A stretch of 64,000 nt of DNA from Telmatactis stephensoni. Its lineage: Eukaryota > Cnidaria > Anthozoa > Actiniaria > Isophelliidae. Below, one piece after another: positions 46,160-57,014 of this stretch (its first letter is position 1; each line of letters starts with the position of its first letter). The notes under the pieces were generated by a model. It made no database searches and had not been told where the DNA came from. It saw only the letters and a list, made by a program, of their open reading frames with translations. The stretch spans positions 471,001-535,000 of the forward strand of contig JALIZF010001696.1 in the NCBI GenBank assembly GCA_029948255.1. The letters are read 5' to 3'. The translations under genes and the position numbers were made by a program.

Positions 46160-46290
46160 AAGACAAAACAAAGCAAAGCAAAGCAAAGCAAAGCAAAGCA
46201 AAGCAAAGCAAAGCAAAGCAAAGCAATTTAAGCAAAGCAAAGCAAAGCAAAGCAAAGCAAAGCAAAGCAAAGCAAAGCAAACTGCAAAGC
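46160..46290. repeat. (AAAGC)n microsatellite
   Basis: About 22 copies of a pentanucleotide with one interruption (AATTT), flanked by AAAAC words. The same place in unit 1 (38798-38870) has only AAAAC-type repeats, so the AAAGC array expanded after duplication. Confidence 0.95.
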
Positions 46291-46937
46291 AAAACAAAAC
46301 AAAACAAAAAACAAAAATAAAACAAAACAAAACTTATTAACAATATACAATGGAAACCAATTCTTAGAACAAGCTGCGGTAGGAAATTAAAACATTTTTC
46401 ATGAAACAAAGAATTGCCATAGGAACAAAAATAATTGCGCGCAATATCTGAACAATATAACTTGTCATTCTGTTCTCAACAATTGCTGGAAATGGAGAAG
46501 AAATTTTACAGCGTAGAAGTCAAGAAGCAATATACCAACGCAAAGATTAATCATCTGAAATTTCTATCATCAGTCCCATGCTTTGCCATACGTTTAAAAA
46601 ACTCTCTTCGATTGATTGATACGATTGCTACGGTATTTAATTAATACGTTGAATGTGATTACAGCTGTGTGCTGATTGGCTCAGTACGGTTGACTATCGA
46701 AAAAAGGATATGAGACATTTGAGCTTTGATTAGATTCCGTAAAATAGATTTTCTATTTACTTTTTGAGCGTTTTGTGTGAGAACTAACAGTTCAACATGT
46801 CATTTACGGAGTTTATGTAAAACATCTGTTCGACTTTCAAAAAAGATTGCTAATTCACTTCTTCAAGCAGCCAGACCGCGTTGGAGCCAGAACTTTCATA
46901 CACATTATAAAACCCCTAACATCAAGTTCACACTTCT

Positions 46938-47157
46938 AGTATACTAACAACGCCTGCAAAAATATCAGTCTTAGACAGAGTCAACAGGTAGGGATATCTT
47001 ACTATAATGGGCATAAAAAAGTTTTGAAGAATTTTCATGATTTTTATGAGCATGCGAGCTTATAAACAATAAAAAAGTAGCCAAGGATCCTTGGCATAAA
47101 GGCATATTTTCTGAACCACCAACATTATTTAGACTTGCTATAGTACAAGTTTTAATA
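46938..47157. other. Short gene-free stretch
   Basis: AT-rich sequence between unit 2 and a foldback element. Nothing recognised. Confidence 0.4.
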
Positions 47158-47454
47158 TATAGTCAATAGAAGAAACGTTGTCGGGTCTAAAAACATAGAA
47201 CATAGAAGCTGAGACCGAAATGGTGCTTGGGATGCCAATAATAATATTCTGGTTTATTCATTTATGCTTTGTCTTCGATGCAAAACGCCAAAAGCGTGTT
47301 CAGGACCTAGGTTGGCGAGCCGTTTGGTGTCGATTTTTTATCGGTTGCAGCTTTAATGAATAAATCAGAATATAATTATTGACATCCCATGCACCATTTC
47401 GGTCTCAGCTTGTATGTTTTTAGACCCGACAACGTTTCTTCAATTGACTATAAA
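47158..47454. mobile_element. Foldback element with about 100-bp arms
   Basis: The left arm (TATAGTCAATAGAAGAAACG, then TTGTCGGGTCTAAAAACAT and GAGACCGAAATGGTGC) pairs with the inverse at the right end almost along its whole length. The right arm lacks a short GAACATAGAA-type duplication seen on the left. No coding content. Confidence 0.93.
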
Positions 47455-48142
47455 CTTTGGAGTTTATAAAACTTGGAGCGAGTTTTTAGACCATAATATT
47501 TTCTTTAAAATACTCTCCTCCAAATCTAGTATATCTTATTGCTAAAGTGGGACACATTACAATTCATCGTGATTTTGAAAAAATTGCGGAATTAAAGACA
47601 AGAAAATCTAAAATCTAAAATTTTTTTTGCGTCCACGTGAAAGCAAAGTGATTTTTTGATTTTTTTTTTTGATTTTTTTTTATCGGTGACGCGTGAAAAG
47701 ACCAAATATTTTTGTGTGATTTCATTGTGCAAAGGGGTACGTATAGGGGATCCTTGTATAATTTACGACGTCGACACATTATAAACTTAGATAAATGCTA
47801 GCCTTGCGTAATCGAACGTTATGTATTGCCACAAATGACTATTTTCAAACTGTTTTACGGTTTTTGTTATGGTTCTGTTAGATGTCTTTGTAAACTATAG
47901 AAGGGAGGGGGGTGGGTTGCAACTTTCGAACCACCCCAAAGCGACGGGCCTGAAACTACTCTGGACATCATTAACACACTAAGATCGAATAATAAAACGA
48001 ACTAGAATCAGAATCGCAAATTTTTCCGTGGGATTATTTTTAATATGACAGAATATCGGAAATACTCTTTAAAAACATGTGACTGATATTTCTATTTAGC
48101 TAGACGGTGGCATATTCGGTCTTCACTCTTTTTCTCTTGCAG
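47455..48142. other. 5' flank or 5' UTR intron of the second GPCR
   Basis: AT-rich sequence with poly-T runs. A polypyrimidine tract ending in CTCTTGCAG at 48142 marks an acceptor before the GPCR start codon. Confidence 0.5.
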
Positions 48143-48153
48143 GGGACCGGAAT

Positions 48154-50413
48154 ATGCCAAATAACACAACAAATGCGTTGTTCCAGATGTCGTATTCCCA
48201 TTCAAGTAACCAACATGTTGCACTTCGTACAAGTTTTGGTGTCATCGCGTTCTTATCGTTTACCTCCAATGGTTTGCTTGTTTTGTTCTTCATAAAGAAT
48301 AGAGATCTTCTAAAAAAGTCCTATAGCATGTTTATTCTCAATTTAGCTATTACAGATATGATAACAGGTTGGTAACTTTAGACTTTGTCCACACTTATCT
48401 GGACAAACTTTGCAACGCATCTTTTTTTATCCTCGCTATCCACACTGCGATGGCGTTTCATAGACAAAAGAAAAACGCGCCGTTCAGCGTGTACAGAAAG
48501 GCCTAAAAGTTTACAAAATAGATGCTTTTTCAAAATAAATTTATCCAGACTAATTTAGACATAGCCTTGGAGGTCGCCTTTGAAAAGTGGAGGCTTTGTG
48601 ACAACTAATAATCAAGGAAGTCTTCTATGCTGAGTTCAGTTACAAAATATAAATTTGAGATATAACGCGCGCGCTGATTGGACATGATTGGACGTGGCTT
48701 GCACTAAAACGTCGAAAATAATTTTATTTAAAAAAACATAAAACCGATCACTTTATGTCTCTGTACTGTGATACTAAAGATGAAGATGTAGAGCAATATC
48801 GAAACGCAAGGAAAACACGCGGCTACGCCTCGTGTTCCTAAGCTTGCTTTTCTTCGCACGCGCGCACGTTTTAAATTGCTTAATGCGGGAGTTCTGGTGT
48901 AAACGGCTTCAATTGCTTCAACTAAGCACGTGGGAATTTTATGAAGACTAGAGCAGTTTTAAGATTACGTCAAATGGTTCTCAACACTTAGCAACACTTA
49001 TGGCCAATCGGCTCTATCGTCGTGTTTTATAATACAAAAACATAGTGTCGGATTCCTTTCACTGTTCCATTGTGAGCGCATCTCGCCGTTATGCGCATGC
49101 GAGAGTGAAACTTGTTCATTTGGGATTACTATAAATGACGTCATATGAATCTCAGCAATTAAGAATTTCATTAACGTAAATGAATCTCATAAAGGAATTG
49201 TTTTCTTCTACATCAGGTATTGGCCTCGTTTTCACGCCGTCTTTTGTTGTTGGTAGTGAAAACTTTCCTGTCCCGAGTGGCTTTGCAGGGGAGTTGTTTT
49301 GTCGTATACTAGCATCCTATTTTATGGTTTTCACCTTTGGTATCGTATCAGTATACACGGTAGTTTGTTTGGCATTTGAAAGGTAAGAAAAATGATCATA
49401 TATGAATCATGATAATTTTGACATTAAATCGACAACGTAATGGTCTTAAAACAATTTTATGCTTTGCATAAAGGTAAACGATTAGCATCTCGGATGAATC
49501 TCAACAAGGATTCTTCATTAGAGTCTGTTCATCCAACATAGTTATCATCTCCTTATCTTTTGATAACAAAATAGGAATGAAATGAATGAATGGAATTCTC
49601 GACGAGAGAAAGCATGTTTTTTTTAACGAACAACCCTCCAGACAGACAGACAGATAGACAGACAAACCAAAAACAAAGAGACAAACAACTGGCGGTAACA
49701 AATCGATCAGAGAACATCATTTTTTGGCTTGTTCTCGTTGCAGATGGTTTGCTGTTGCACGTCCTACGAAATACAAAGCAAGTATTACAAAGACAAGAGT
49801 TGTTGTGACCTTGGTTGCAATTTGGTTTTCCTCAATTTTAATAAACTCGTTTTCGATGTTCCAAAAGAAACTCGGACCCCAAAGTAAATGTATCTGGACC
49901 GTGACGATAACGGGAATAATGCGAAGAGCTGTCGCTATCATCACATTCAGTATCAAGTTTTTCATCCCACTTCTTGTCATATTCTCTTTGTTTGTCAATG
50001 TTAATCTGAGAGCACGGAGATCTCCAGCCCTCTTCAAGACCAACCATGGCAAGGCAGGGATTCGTCTTCTACGCATGTGCACAGCCACCGCTGTAGTCCT
50101 TGGCGTTTGCTGGGTACCAAACCAAGTGTCTTACATGTTATCCAAATTTGACCTGACACGAATCGATAGTCCATTCCACCACTTTACCATGGTCTTGTGT
50201 ATGAGTAACTCGTGTTTAAACCCATTCATTTACTGTGCAACCAACAAATTGTACCGCAAGCGGTTTTCAAAGTTGTTTTGCACTTGTTCGAAGAATCATG
50301 TTGTAGCACTTGAAGTTGAAGATCACGGTGAAGCATCTCGTACTGACAACGCCAACACTAATACACCGTCAGCAGCACCTGACACAGAGAGAAACGTAAA
50401 TCCCGCTTTATAG
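48154..50413 (+). CDS. Class A (rhodopsin-like) GPCR with two coding introns
   Basis: Exons 48154-48367, 49217-49382 and 49744-50413 join in frame to 1050 bp, 349 residues, with GT..AG borders and phases 1 and 2. Landmarks: Asn4 glycosylation site, TM1 Ser-Asn39-Gly, TM2 LAITD (Asp68), Cys100 and Cys176 disulfide pair, TM3 Glu126-Arg127-Trp128 in place of E/DRY, TM6 Cys249-Trp-Val-Pro252, and TM7 Asn286-Pro-Phe-Ile-Tyr290, then a Cys-rich juxtamembrane tail. The second intron cuts the codon of the conserved Arg, a recurrent intron position in class A receptors. An acceptor (AG at 48141-48142) lies 11 bases before the ATG, so a 5' UTR exon exists upstream. Ligand unknown; neuropeptide-type is a guess. 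Its ERW box may alter G protein coupling. Confidence 0.88.
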
Positions 50414-51932
50414 GGCAGAATGCCTATTGTTTCGTGGTCATTTCTAATCACGAAATTTCTAATTCACTTTTCAAAGTTGACTTATTTTAAGTATTCATAT
50501 TTGAGTAAGATTGCTAATGATTGAATCCGAAGCTTTCTCGGGGGAGCATATGTGTAGTGTGCGAGAACTATTCGAATCTTGAAGACTAAACATCACATAC
50601 TTGAAAAGTTCTTTAATCATTTAGCGCTGATGTCTATTTAAGTACATATCATTTCTGCTGGTTTGAATTATTTTAAGTTAATTCATGGCATAATTGTGTA
50701 AGTAAACCATCACAGACTTCAAAACAAAGTTTATCACTGAAATCAGAACGATTTTAGGAAGGTGATGCTGCATTTTAACATGTGACCCATATTCACCGCT
50801 AGAATAGTAGAGAATTCTGGAAAGCTAGGGGAATTCGAATATGAGGAGAATCCCTTAGAAATTAAGTCTCTGGTTTGAATGAATAACAGTATATGCAGTT
50901 TTATTTACTAAGAAAAGCTAAAATTATATTTACAATAACGCTTATTATTAGCTATATTTCAATAACGAAATAGACAAGGGCAACTTCACTTTACCCGTGA
51001 AACAGATACGATAATAGATACTGGTATACCCTTATTCTTTTGTCCCTATATGACTGTTACATACTATTAACTATTGTTGTTTTGCAGTTTAGTCAAAGTG
51101 AAAACACTGTATACTGTAACAACACAGTCAATCAGCATAGACATTGTCCAGCTGAAAATGAAAAACACTTTGAAGGTCATTTTTACTTCAATGAATGCCA
51201 CATGCTTCATCAAATATTTGTTCCTCACATGAAATATATGTACTGTCTTGGGATTCCCAAAAACCCTTGATGCTGTCTTGTGCAAATAGGAATGTCTTTC
51301 GTAACTTAGAATTTCTTGACAGTATAAAATACTGTTCAGGGACCTCCTCCCTCCCCTCCCATTCAATGTTGTTTGGCTATATTATTAAGACCTCGAATTT
51401 GCATCATCATCAGACAACACTGAATAGGGAGGGAAGGGGGAAAGATGTGAATTCGTACAATGATTTTGAGCGCTCAAAAGTGAAAATTTGTCTAGACATT
51501 ATGCATCTAATTGTAGAATAATAATGAATATTTAACTGACAAACGTGAGATTTCTAATAAATTTCTCTTTATCTGGACAACGTTCATGAGACTGAATGAA
51601 TATCAAATTTGCTAACTAGAAAAAGGCGATTAAAATAGTACTAGTAGGATGTAACAAGACAAGAAATAAAGAAAAACCTCTGTAAGAAGTTCACCTGGTC
51701 AGTTCGTGTTGTAAAAGTTCAGGCACCCATCATAAGTATGTTAAAGGCAATCACTATATAACATTATCAAGACAGGGGGAGGCTGAATGTAGCTAGTTAC
51801 ACTTGCAGAACAATGGAATGTAAAAAATTACCCCCTCCTATCTAAAAAAATCCGCTTTGAAAAAAGCAGACCCTTATAACCCACCCCCTCCCGCGGGAAA
51901 AAAACGAAACCCGAAAAGTTCCAAAGATTTGT
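50414..51932. other. Convergent intergenic region
   Basis: Between the GPCR stop (plus) and the TRIM stop (minus), so it holds both 3' ends. The frame at 51040-51270 has four to five Cys but begins with TTG and is not supported. C-rich stretches lie at about 51340-51360 and 51828-51895. Confidence 0.45.
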
Positions 51933-54212
51933 TCACAATACTATCTGCCACACAGTTACTCGGTTTCCACCCCATTCTAGCACAAGCACTTTACCATCTG
52001 GAGAAATAGCTACATCAGAAGGCTTGTTCATTTGACCTAGACCTGAACCACGGCTACCGAACGACTTGACAAATTTACCGTCTTCTGTCAAGCATTGGAC
52101 CCGGTGGTTAGAAGAATCACAGACCAGAAGCATGTCTCTGCCATAACAAGCAATTCCTTCTATACCATCGAACTGACCGTCTTCTTCTCCTTTAGTTCCA
52201 AATTTGTACAGGAGAGCACCATTCTCATCAAAAACGCCAACATCGTCCAGTGAGTAGCCCAGATGATTGATATATGATACAAAGTATTTATGGTTACCAT
52301 AAGCAATGTACGATGGATTGTTTCCAGTAGTACGAATTTCTTGAACAACCTGTCCACACTGTTTACCCAACAACTTTATACCTGACCGAGTTCTGTCATC
52401 AAGGTTCCTACAGCACACTGCGATGTGTTGATCGGTAACACATATTCCATAAAGTAAATTTCTTGGTTCTTGTCTGCAGACAGTTCTAAGGTAAGTACCG
52501 TTGATGTCGAACTCTTGAAGCCTACCATATGTAAAATCTGGATTATCGCTGACAAGTAGGTTGTTTTCATTCATGACCACTCCACGTGGATACCACAGTT
52601 GACCATCTCCCGTTCCTTTTCGACCAAACTGTCGTATAAAGTTCCCATCAGCATCTAGTACCACAATGCGATGATTTAAAGTATCAACAATGATTACCCC
52701 TCCATTAACACTTACTGCAAGTGACTCTGGACTTCTCAACATTTGAGTTCCATGTTCCTTGTTAACTCCATAGATTTTCACAGGCTTAAAGTCAACTTTA
52801 CCATGGAGTGTCTTTGGAGAATCCTTGACTTCCTTTCCTCCAATACTCACCAGCATTTGGTACGCTGAGGGTTTCTCTGCTTTATACGTCACGATAAATT
52901 TCCCACGTTCGGTTTCTGTGAGTTCGTTTTCAACCTCAAAACCGTCGTCATCTTTGATTTGTACATCAATAGAACCGAGATTTGTGTAGCAAACTTGGTT
53001 ATCTGAATTCCTTGTTACGAGTTCACATTTCCTGATTGAACTGCTATTTTCAACGTTACTCAGTAATTCCACTATGGAACAGCGAGATGGGTCTGTTACG
53101 CTCTCTTCAATATGGCCGAGGTCTTGCACAGGTTGTGCGACTGTAGTTGCAATGTATCGCACTGTTCTGTTTCGTTTGATATTTGATTGCGATTTTAAGA
53201 TTGATCGAGGATTTCTCAAAAGCTCTTGGCATCGTTGAGGAAATTGACTTTCAAGAACAAAATGAGCAACGTTTTGATCTTCTAAAGCTTTGCCCTGCTT
53301 ATTCAATGCATCCAGCTGTTCAATGGCAGCAGAAATTTTTCTTTGCTCCTCATCATTTCCTGTTTTGTGTTCCAGAAGCATTGCATCCAAGGTTTTTGTT
53401 ATGCTGGTTTGATGATTTTGTAAAATCTTGATTTGAGTTTGTACTGCATCGCACACTTCCTTCTTGGCTGCGCAGACTTCGTACTCCAAACGTCTTATGT
53501 TTTGCCTGGAGAGTTCAAGTTCTTGCAAAAATTTCTGTCGTTGCTTGTTTACATGTTCCAATTCTTGATGGATAAATCGCTTGATTTCCTCGGCTTTGTC
53601 TTCGACACCAATTTTGTCGTGACCGTCATGAACTGTGACAGTGCACTTTTGACAAATGGATTTATGGCAACTTTGACAATAGTACTCTAACTTGTATTTT
53701 TCGTGGAATTTTATTGAGCACCGTTGTTGATTGGTGATGTAGGTGTTCACATGTTCTCGCTTTAAGTCACCAAACAAAGTCACTTGATGGTCTCGGAATT
53801 GTTTCATTGTAATGTGGGCGTTCTTGCAGTCAGCGCAAACCATGCCTTCGCACTCAGGACAGAAAGCAATTAAAGTAACATGTTTCTCGCATGAAACACA
53901 GTTTGGAAGATTAAGCTTGTCTTGTTCGTTTGCTTTGGTTTTCATGGCAAGAAGGAGTTCCTTCAGTGACTCAAGATGGAATGAAGATTTGAGCTTTTTT
54001 ATGTCACCATTTTGTAACTCGATAAGTGCCATGCAAGTAGGACAAGTAAATCGCTGTCTTCGGGTCCTGCACGATTCCTTCCATCCTTCAATACAGTTTT
54101 GACACAAGCTGTGAAGACACGGAAGCGTTTTGGGCTCGTTAAAGATGTCTTGGCAAATTATACACGTAAGTTCTTGTTCTAAACTTGAAACGAAATCATT
54201 AAATTCGGCCAT
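51933..54212 (-). CDS. TRIM-NHL-like protein: RING, two B-boxes, coiled coil, filamin repeat, NHL repeats
   Basis: A 759-residue intronless frame starting at an ATG (54212) with a complete RING (Cys17, Cys20, Cys32, His34, Cys37, Cys40, Cys57, Cys60), so E3 ubiquitin ligase activity is expected. Then come B-box 1 (about 105-142), B-box 2 (Cys165 to about His198), a coiled coil (about 205-330), an immunoglobulin-like filamin/ABP280 domain (about 375-480) and about five NHL repeats (about 490-755), which form a beta-propeller that can bind RNA or protein. The architecture is that of TRIM2, TRIM3 and TRIM71, and the length is in their range. No gene symbol is claimed, because cnidarian members of this group are numerous and hard to assign. 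Transcription is opposite to all neighbours. No lesions were seen. Confidence 0.94.
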   Translation of the reverse strand: MAEFNDFVSSLEQELTCIICQDIFNEPKTLPCLHSLCQNCIEGWKESCRTRRQRFTCPTCMALIELQNGDIKKLKSSFHLESLKELLLAMKTKANEQDKLNLPNCVSCEKHVTLIAFCPECEGMVCADCKNAHITMKQFRDHQVTLFGDLKREHVNTYITNQQRCSIKFHEKYKLEYYCQSCHKSICQKCTVTVHDGHDKIGVEDKAEEIKRFIHQELEHVNKQRQKFLQELELSRQNIRRLEYEVCAAKKEVCDAVQTQIKILQNHQTSITKTLDAMLLEHKTGNDEEQRKISAAIEQLDALNKQGKALEDQNVAHFVLESQFPQRCQELLRNPRSILKSQSNIKRNRTVRYIATTVAQPVQDLGHIEESVTDPSRCSIVELLSNVENSSSIRKCELVTRNSDNQVCYTNLGSIDVQIKDDDGFEVENELTETERGKFIVTYKAEKPSAYQMLVSIGGKEVKDSPKTLHGKVDFKPVKIYGVNKEHGTQMLRSPESLAVSVNGGVIIVDTLNHRIVVLDADGNFIRQFGRKGTGDGQLWYPRGVVMNENNLLVSDNPDFTYGRLQEFDINGTYLRTVCRQEPRNLLYGICVTDQHIAVCCRNLDDRTRSGIKLLGKQCGQVVQEIRTTGNNPSYIAYGNHKYFVSYINHLGYSLDDVGVFDENGALLYKFGTKGEEDGQFDGIEGIACYGRDMLLVCDSSNHRVQCLTEDGKFVKSFGSRGSGLGQMNKPSDVAISPDGKVLVLEWGGNRVTVWQIVL

Positions 54213-54482
54213 CCTGCAGTCTGGCTTCGTTTGGCTGGAGATTCCGAGAACCGCAGGATGTAATACTGATTACCATGGTAACCACGACGTCATATGGGTG
54301 CACATATAGACAGATGAAGTTGACTGTGACCGTATATAGAGGTTACAAATTTACTTATCGACATTTAGAATAACAATTATAATTTGCTTTTTCATGAAAA
54401 ATAACATTTTCAATAGTTTAAGACTGGCTTTGGTTCTAATTGTCGAAGATTAGCTATCACTCCTAAGAAATCATAATTTATG
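54213..54482. other. Upstream flank of the TRIM-type gene
   Basis: Probable promoter and 5' UTR on the minus strand. A TGACGTC-type word (ACGACGTCATATG at about 54287) lies about 75 bp upstream of the ATG. No TATA box is obvious. Confidence 0.4.
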
Positions 54483-54660
54483 GAAGCAAGGGTGGTCGAG
54501 CGGTGAGAGCGCCGGCCTGTCACCGCTGTGGTTCCTCGTTCGATCCCCGGACGGGGCATCACATGTGGCTTGAGTTTCTTGTTCGTTCTCTCCCTTGCTT
54601 CGAGGGTTTTTTCTCCGGGTACTCCAGTTTTTCCTCCTTCAGTAAAGACAAACTAGTTTC
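54483..54660 (+). mobile_element. tRNA-derived SINE (plus strand)
   Basis: Begins with AAGCAAGGGTGGTCGAGCGG (A box) and has CGTTCGATCC (B box) about 45 bp on, followed by the body CCCTTGCTTCGAGGGTTTT and TCCTCCTTCAG. The same family occurs inverted at 1975-2148, and a body fragment lies at 45330-45400. The acceptor stem does not close, so it is not a tRNA gene. Confidence 0.82.
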
Positions 54661-55141
54661 GATCTAAGCTGTGCTCCGTGATCAGACATGGGTCGTATGG
54701 TGGCTACTACGTGTATGTGTATGTAAATTTGTATGTAAATGTGTGATTGTTCAATTGTCTCGTAATGAAAGCGCCCTTGTAAACATTCGACTCGATCACG
54801 TTGAGCTGCGCCTTTCGTAAAAAGGCAAACATGGGGAGGGAGGGGAGAGGAAGATAGAGAATCGTGCCCCCATCCCCAAACCCCTACATTTCGTCCTGTA
54901 TTCCCCACCCTCCCCATAGCCTGTTCACGTGACAGTTTATAAAGACGCGGCTATGCAGGTCTGCTAGAGGCGCTTATAAACTAAACAAGATAATAGTATA
55001 GTAATTATGATAAGAATTAAGTTAGTTTTGCTGTTGTCTATATATTACACCACATTGTCTCCATGTCCAGACACATCCTGCTGTAGGTCATTGCGGACGG
55101 TAAAAAATTTGACCTTAGCTTTAGCTTTATTTATTCCCATT
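54661..55141. other. Gene-free stretch
   Basis: No gene recognised. A G/A-rich run lies at about 54830-54860. Confidence 0.4.
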
Positions 55142-55664
55142 CCTAAGAAATTATAAACTATTTCAAGCCACCTCAAAAGACAACTAAACTTTTATTTAGA
55201 ATGTAGGGCGTCCTTCGTCTTCTTCTTCTTAGTCTTTCTGCGCCAAGCGTGGCTTAGGGCAGTCATAAAAATTCTTCCATTCGACATGTTCTGTGTCACA
55301 TCTTCAGACAGTTCTAAATTAGTCTTCCAAGCAGGTCCTTAATTCTCTTTTCTTGTCCGCTATATTTCTCAAAGTGTCTGATCGATGCATGAAAGAAAAT
55401 TCCTAAGAAATTATAAACTATTTCAAGCCACCTCAAAAGACAACTAAACTTTCACTTAGAATGTAGGGCGTCCTTCGTCTTCTTCTTCTTAGTCTTTCTG
55501 CGCCAAGCGTCGCTTAGGGCAGTCATAAAAATTCCTCCATTCGACATGTTCTGTGTCACATCTTCAGACAGTTCTAAATTAGTCTTCCAAGCACGCACTT
55601 AATTCTCTTTCCTTGTCCGCTATATTATTTCTCAAAGTGTCTGATCGATGCATGAAAGAAAATT
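55142..55664. repeat. Tandem duplication, about 260-bp unit
   Basis: Two close copies (55142-55400 and 55401-55664) begin CCTAAGAAATTATAAACTAT and contain GTAGGGCGTCCTTCGTCTTC, TGCGCCAAGCGT and TGATCGATGCATGAAAG. They differ at few positions. No coding content. Confidence 0.93.
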
Positions 55665-57014
55665 CATGTTAATGTATGTTAATTTATGTTAATTTGTGTA
55701 TAGCAACCGGCGTCATGCACCAAAAAAAACACGCAAAACTTTTTTACAAAAAAAATCGAAATCAGTAAGAAAAAATATTTTTAAATTTGTAATCATGGAG
55801 GTTTAAAGTTTTCAATAATTTTTTTTACTTACAGTTCTCCTTTGAGAGAGGTTTTTTTCCAAGCATTGTTTTTGAGCATATGTGGGGAACCCCCGATTTC
55901 ATGCAGATCACGTTGATATATTCAGGAATTTGTACTGAATTGTATCTTGTGTTTTAACTTTTTAAAACATTAATTCTTCATTTCTTGCTAGTTCTTTCGA
56001 TGTATTGAGCTCTAGAATCTATTCAACATAGCTCAGTTAACTTTTAAGATTCAGACATTCGGAATCCAAAAAGTACGTCTCTGAAAACCGGAAGCAAATT
56101 CCTTAGCTTAGTAATCCGGGCATTGAATTCCGAAATCTCGCACCGTTTCGTAACAGGAATCTATATTCAAAAATGTCAGTCTGGGCTGGGATTTCAAATT
56201 CACGATGCTGAACATGAATGACCGGCTGAAATTCGAGAACTTTAGATCTCATTTCGGGTGATCTATGATCTTTTTTTTCCACGACAAGAAAAGTTGTAAT
56301 TGAATCGATACCCGTTAGATGCTGGACCTTCCCGAAACGTTGACAAAACTTGTTTGTTCCTACCAAACATCAAGATAAATTTTTTTATCATTTTGTTATC
56401 ATTATTATTATCATCATCATCATCCGGTCATTATTATTATTATTATTATTATTTCGCAGGACGAAGGTATTACGGTCTTGTGTTTGACAGTATCGGTAAG
56501 TAATAGAATGAAAGCTACTTATGATCGGTTACACGCTGAAACTTTTATGTGAAACTTGTCTCGATCATCGAGGCGAGACAAGTTTCATAAGGGGTGTTAC
56601 ACGCTGATGAAATTAATTCGTCCTGAAACTTGTTCACGACACAAGTTTCTGTACGTTGCAGAAGTAGAAAGCAGTTCGACTTTTCATGAAACTGTCTCGT
56701 GAAACCGACCCGGGGAAAGTTTCAGCTAAATGACCATGTTGCAATGCGTGCAATGCGGTGCAACGGTGCAGTGCGTTGTGAAACTTGTCTCGCAACGGCG
56801 ATTGAGGAAGTAAAGAGAAATGTTTCAGCGTGTAACAGCGCCTTTAGAGAGATAGATGTAATAGGTTTTAATAATGACGTCATAGACCGGCAAGCCGTTG
56901 CCTAGTGATCTTACCGGCCCAATACGTCTCTCGATTCCTGGAATAACCAACCAGTTTATGTCTGGTATCAAGGTATCGTTTTAAGAAAAAGACGGGCCAA
57001 ATAAAGCTTAAATT
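55665..57014. other. Flank upstream of gene D
   Basis: No gene supported. ATT repeats lie at about 56430-56455. A GAAACTTGTCTCG word recurs at about 56555, 56575 (inverse) and 56778, forming a loose inverted and direct repeat set. Confidence 0.4.

Larger units (their letters stand above)
39451..46937. repeat. Tandem segmental duplication, unit 2 (carries gene C)
   Basis: Second copy of the unit at 32020-39450. It starts inside a CGTGCC-family MITE arm (TGACACGG...ACTGCTCAGTG) and ends near AACATCAAGTTCACACTTCT, matching the end of unit 1. It holds about 1 kb of extra sequence at 40265-41248 and a 2.2-kb insertion in gene C intron 1. Confidence 0.85.

Noticed and set aside
49501..49701. Minus-strand frame in a GPCR intron
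   Set aside because: It overlaps a CAGA repeat in the second intron and has no domain.
51040..51270. 76-codon frame with a signal-peptide-like start and several Cys
   Set aside because: Its first codon is TTG, not ATG, and a splice-acceptor-like TTTTGCAG lies inside. No transcript support can be seen, so no secreted peptide is claimed.
54483..54560. A tRNA gene
   Set aside because: A and B boxes are present, but the acceptor stem does not pair and the sequence continues into a SINE body.
56460..56495. 36-bp exon between a TTTCGCAG acceptor and a GTAAGT donor, reading DEGITVL
   Set aside because: It vaguely recalls the TDEG word of the family, but nothing around it matches exon 1 or 2, and gene D is complete without it.
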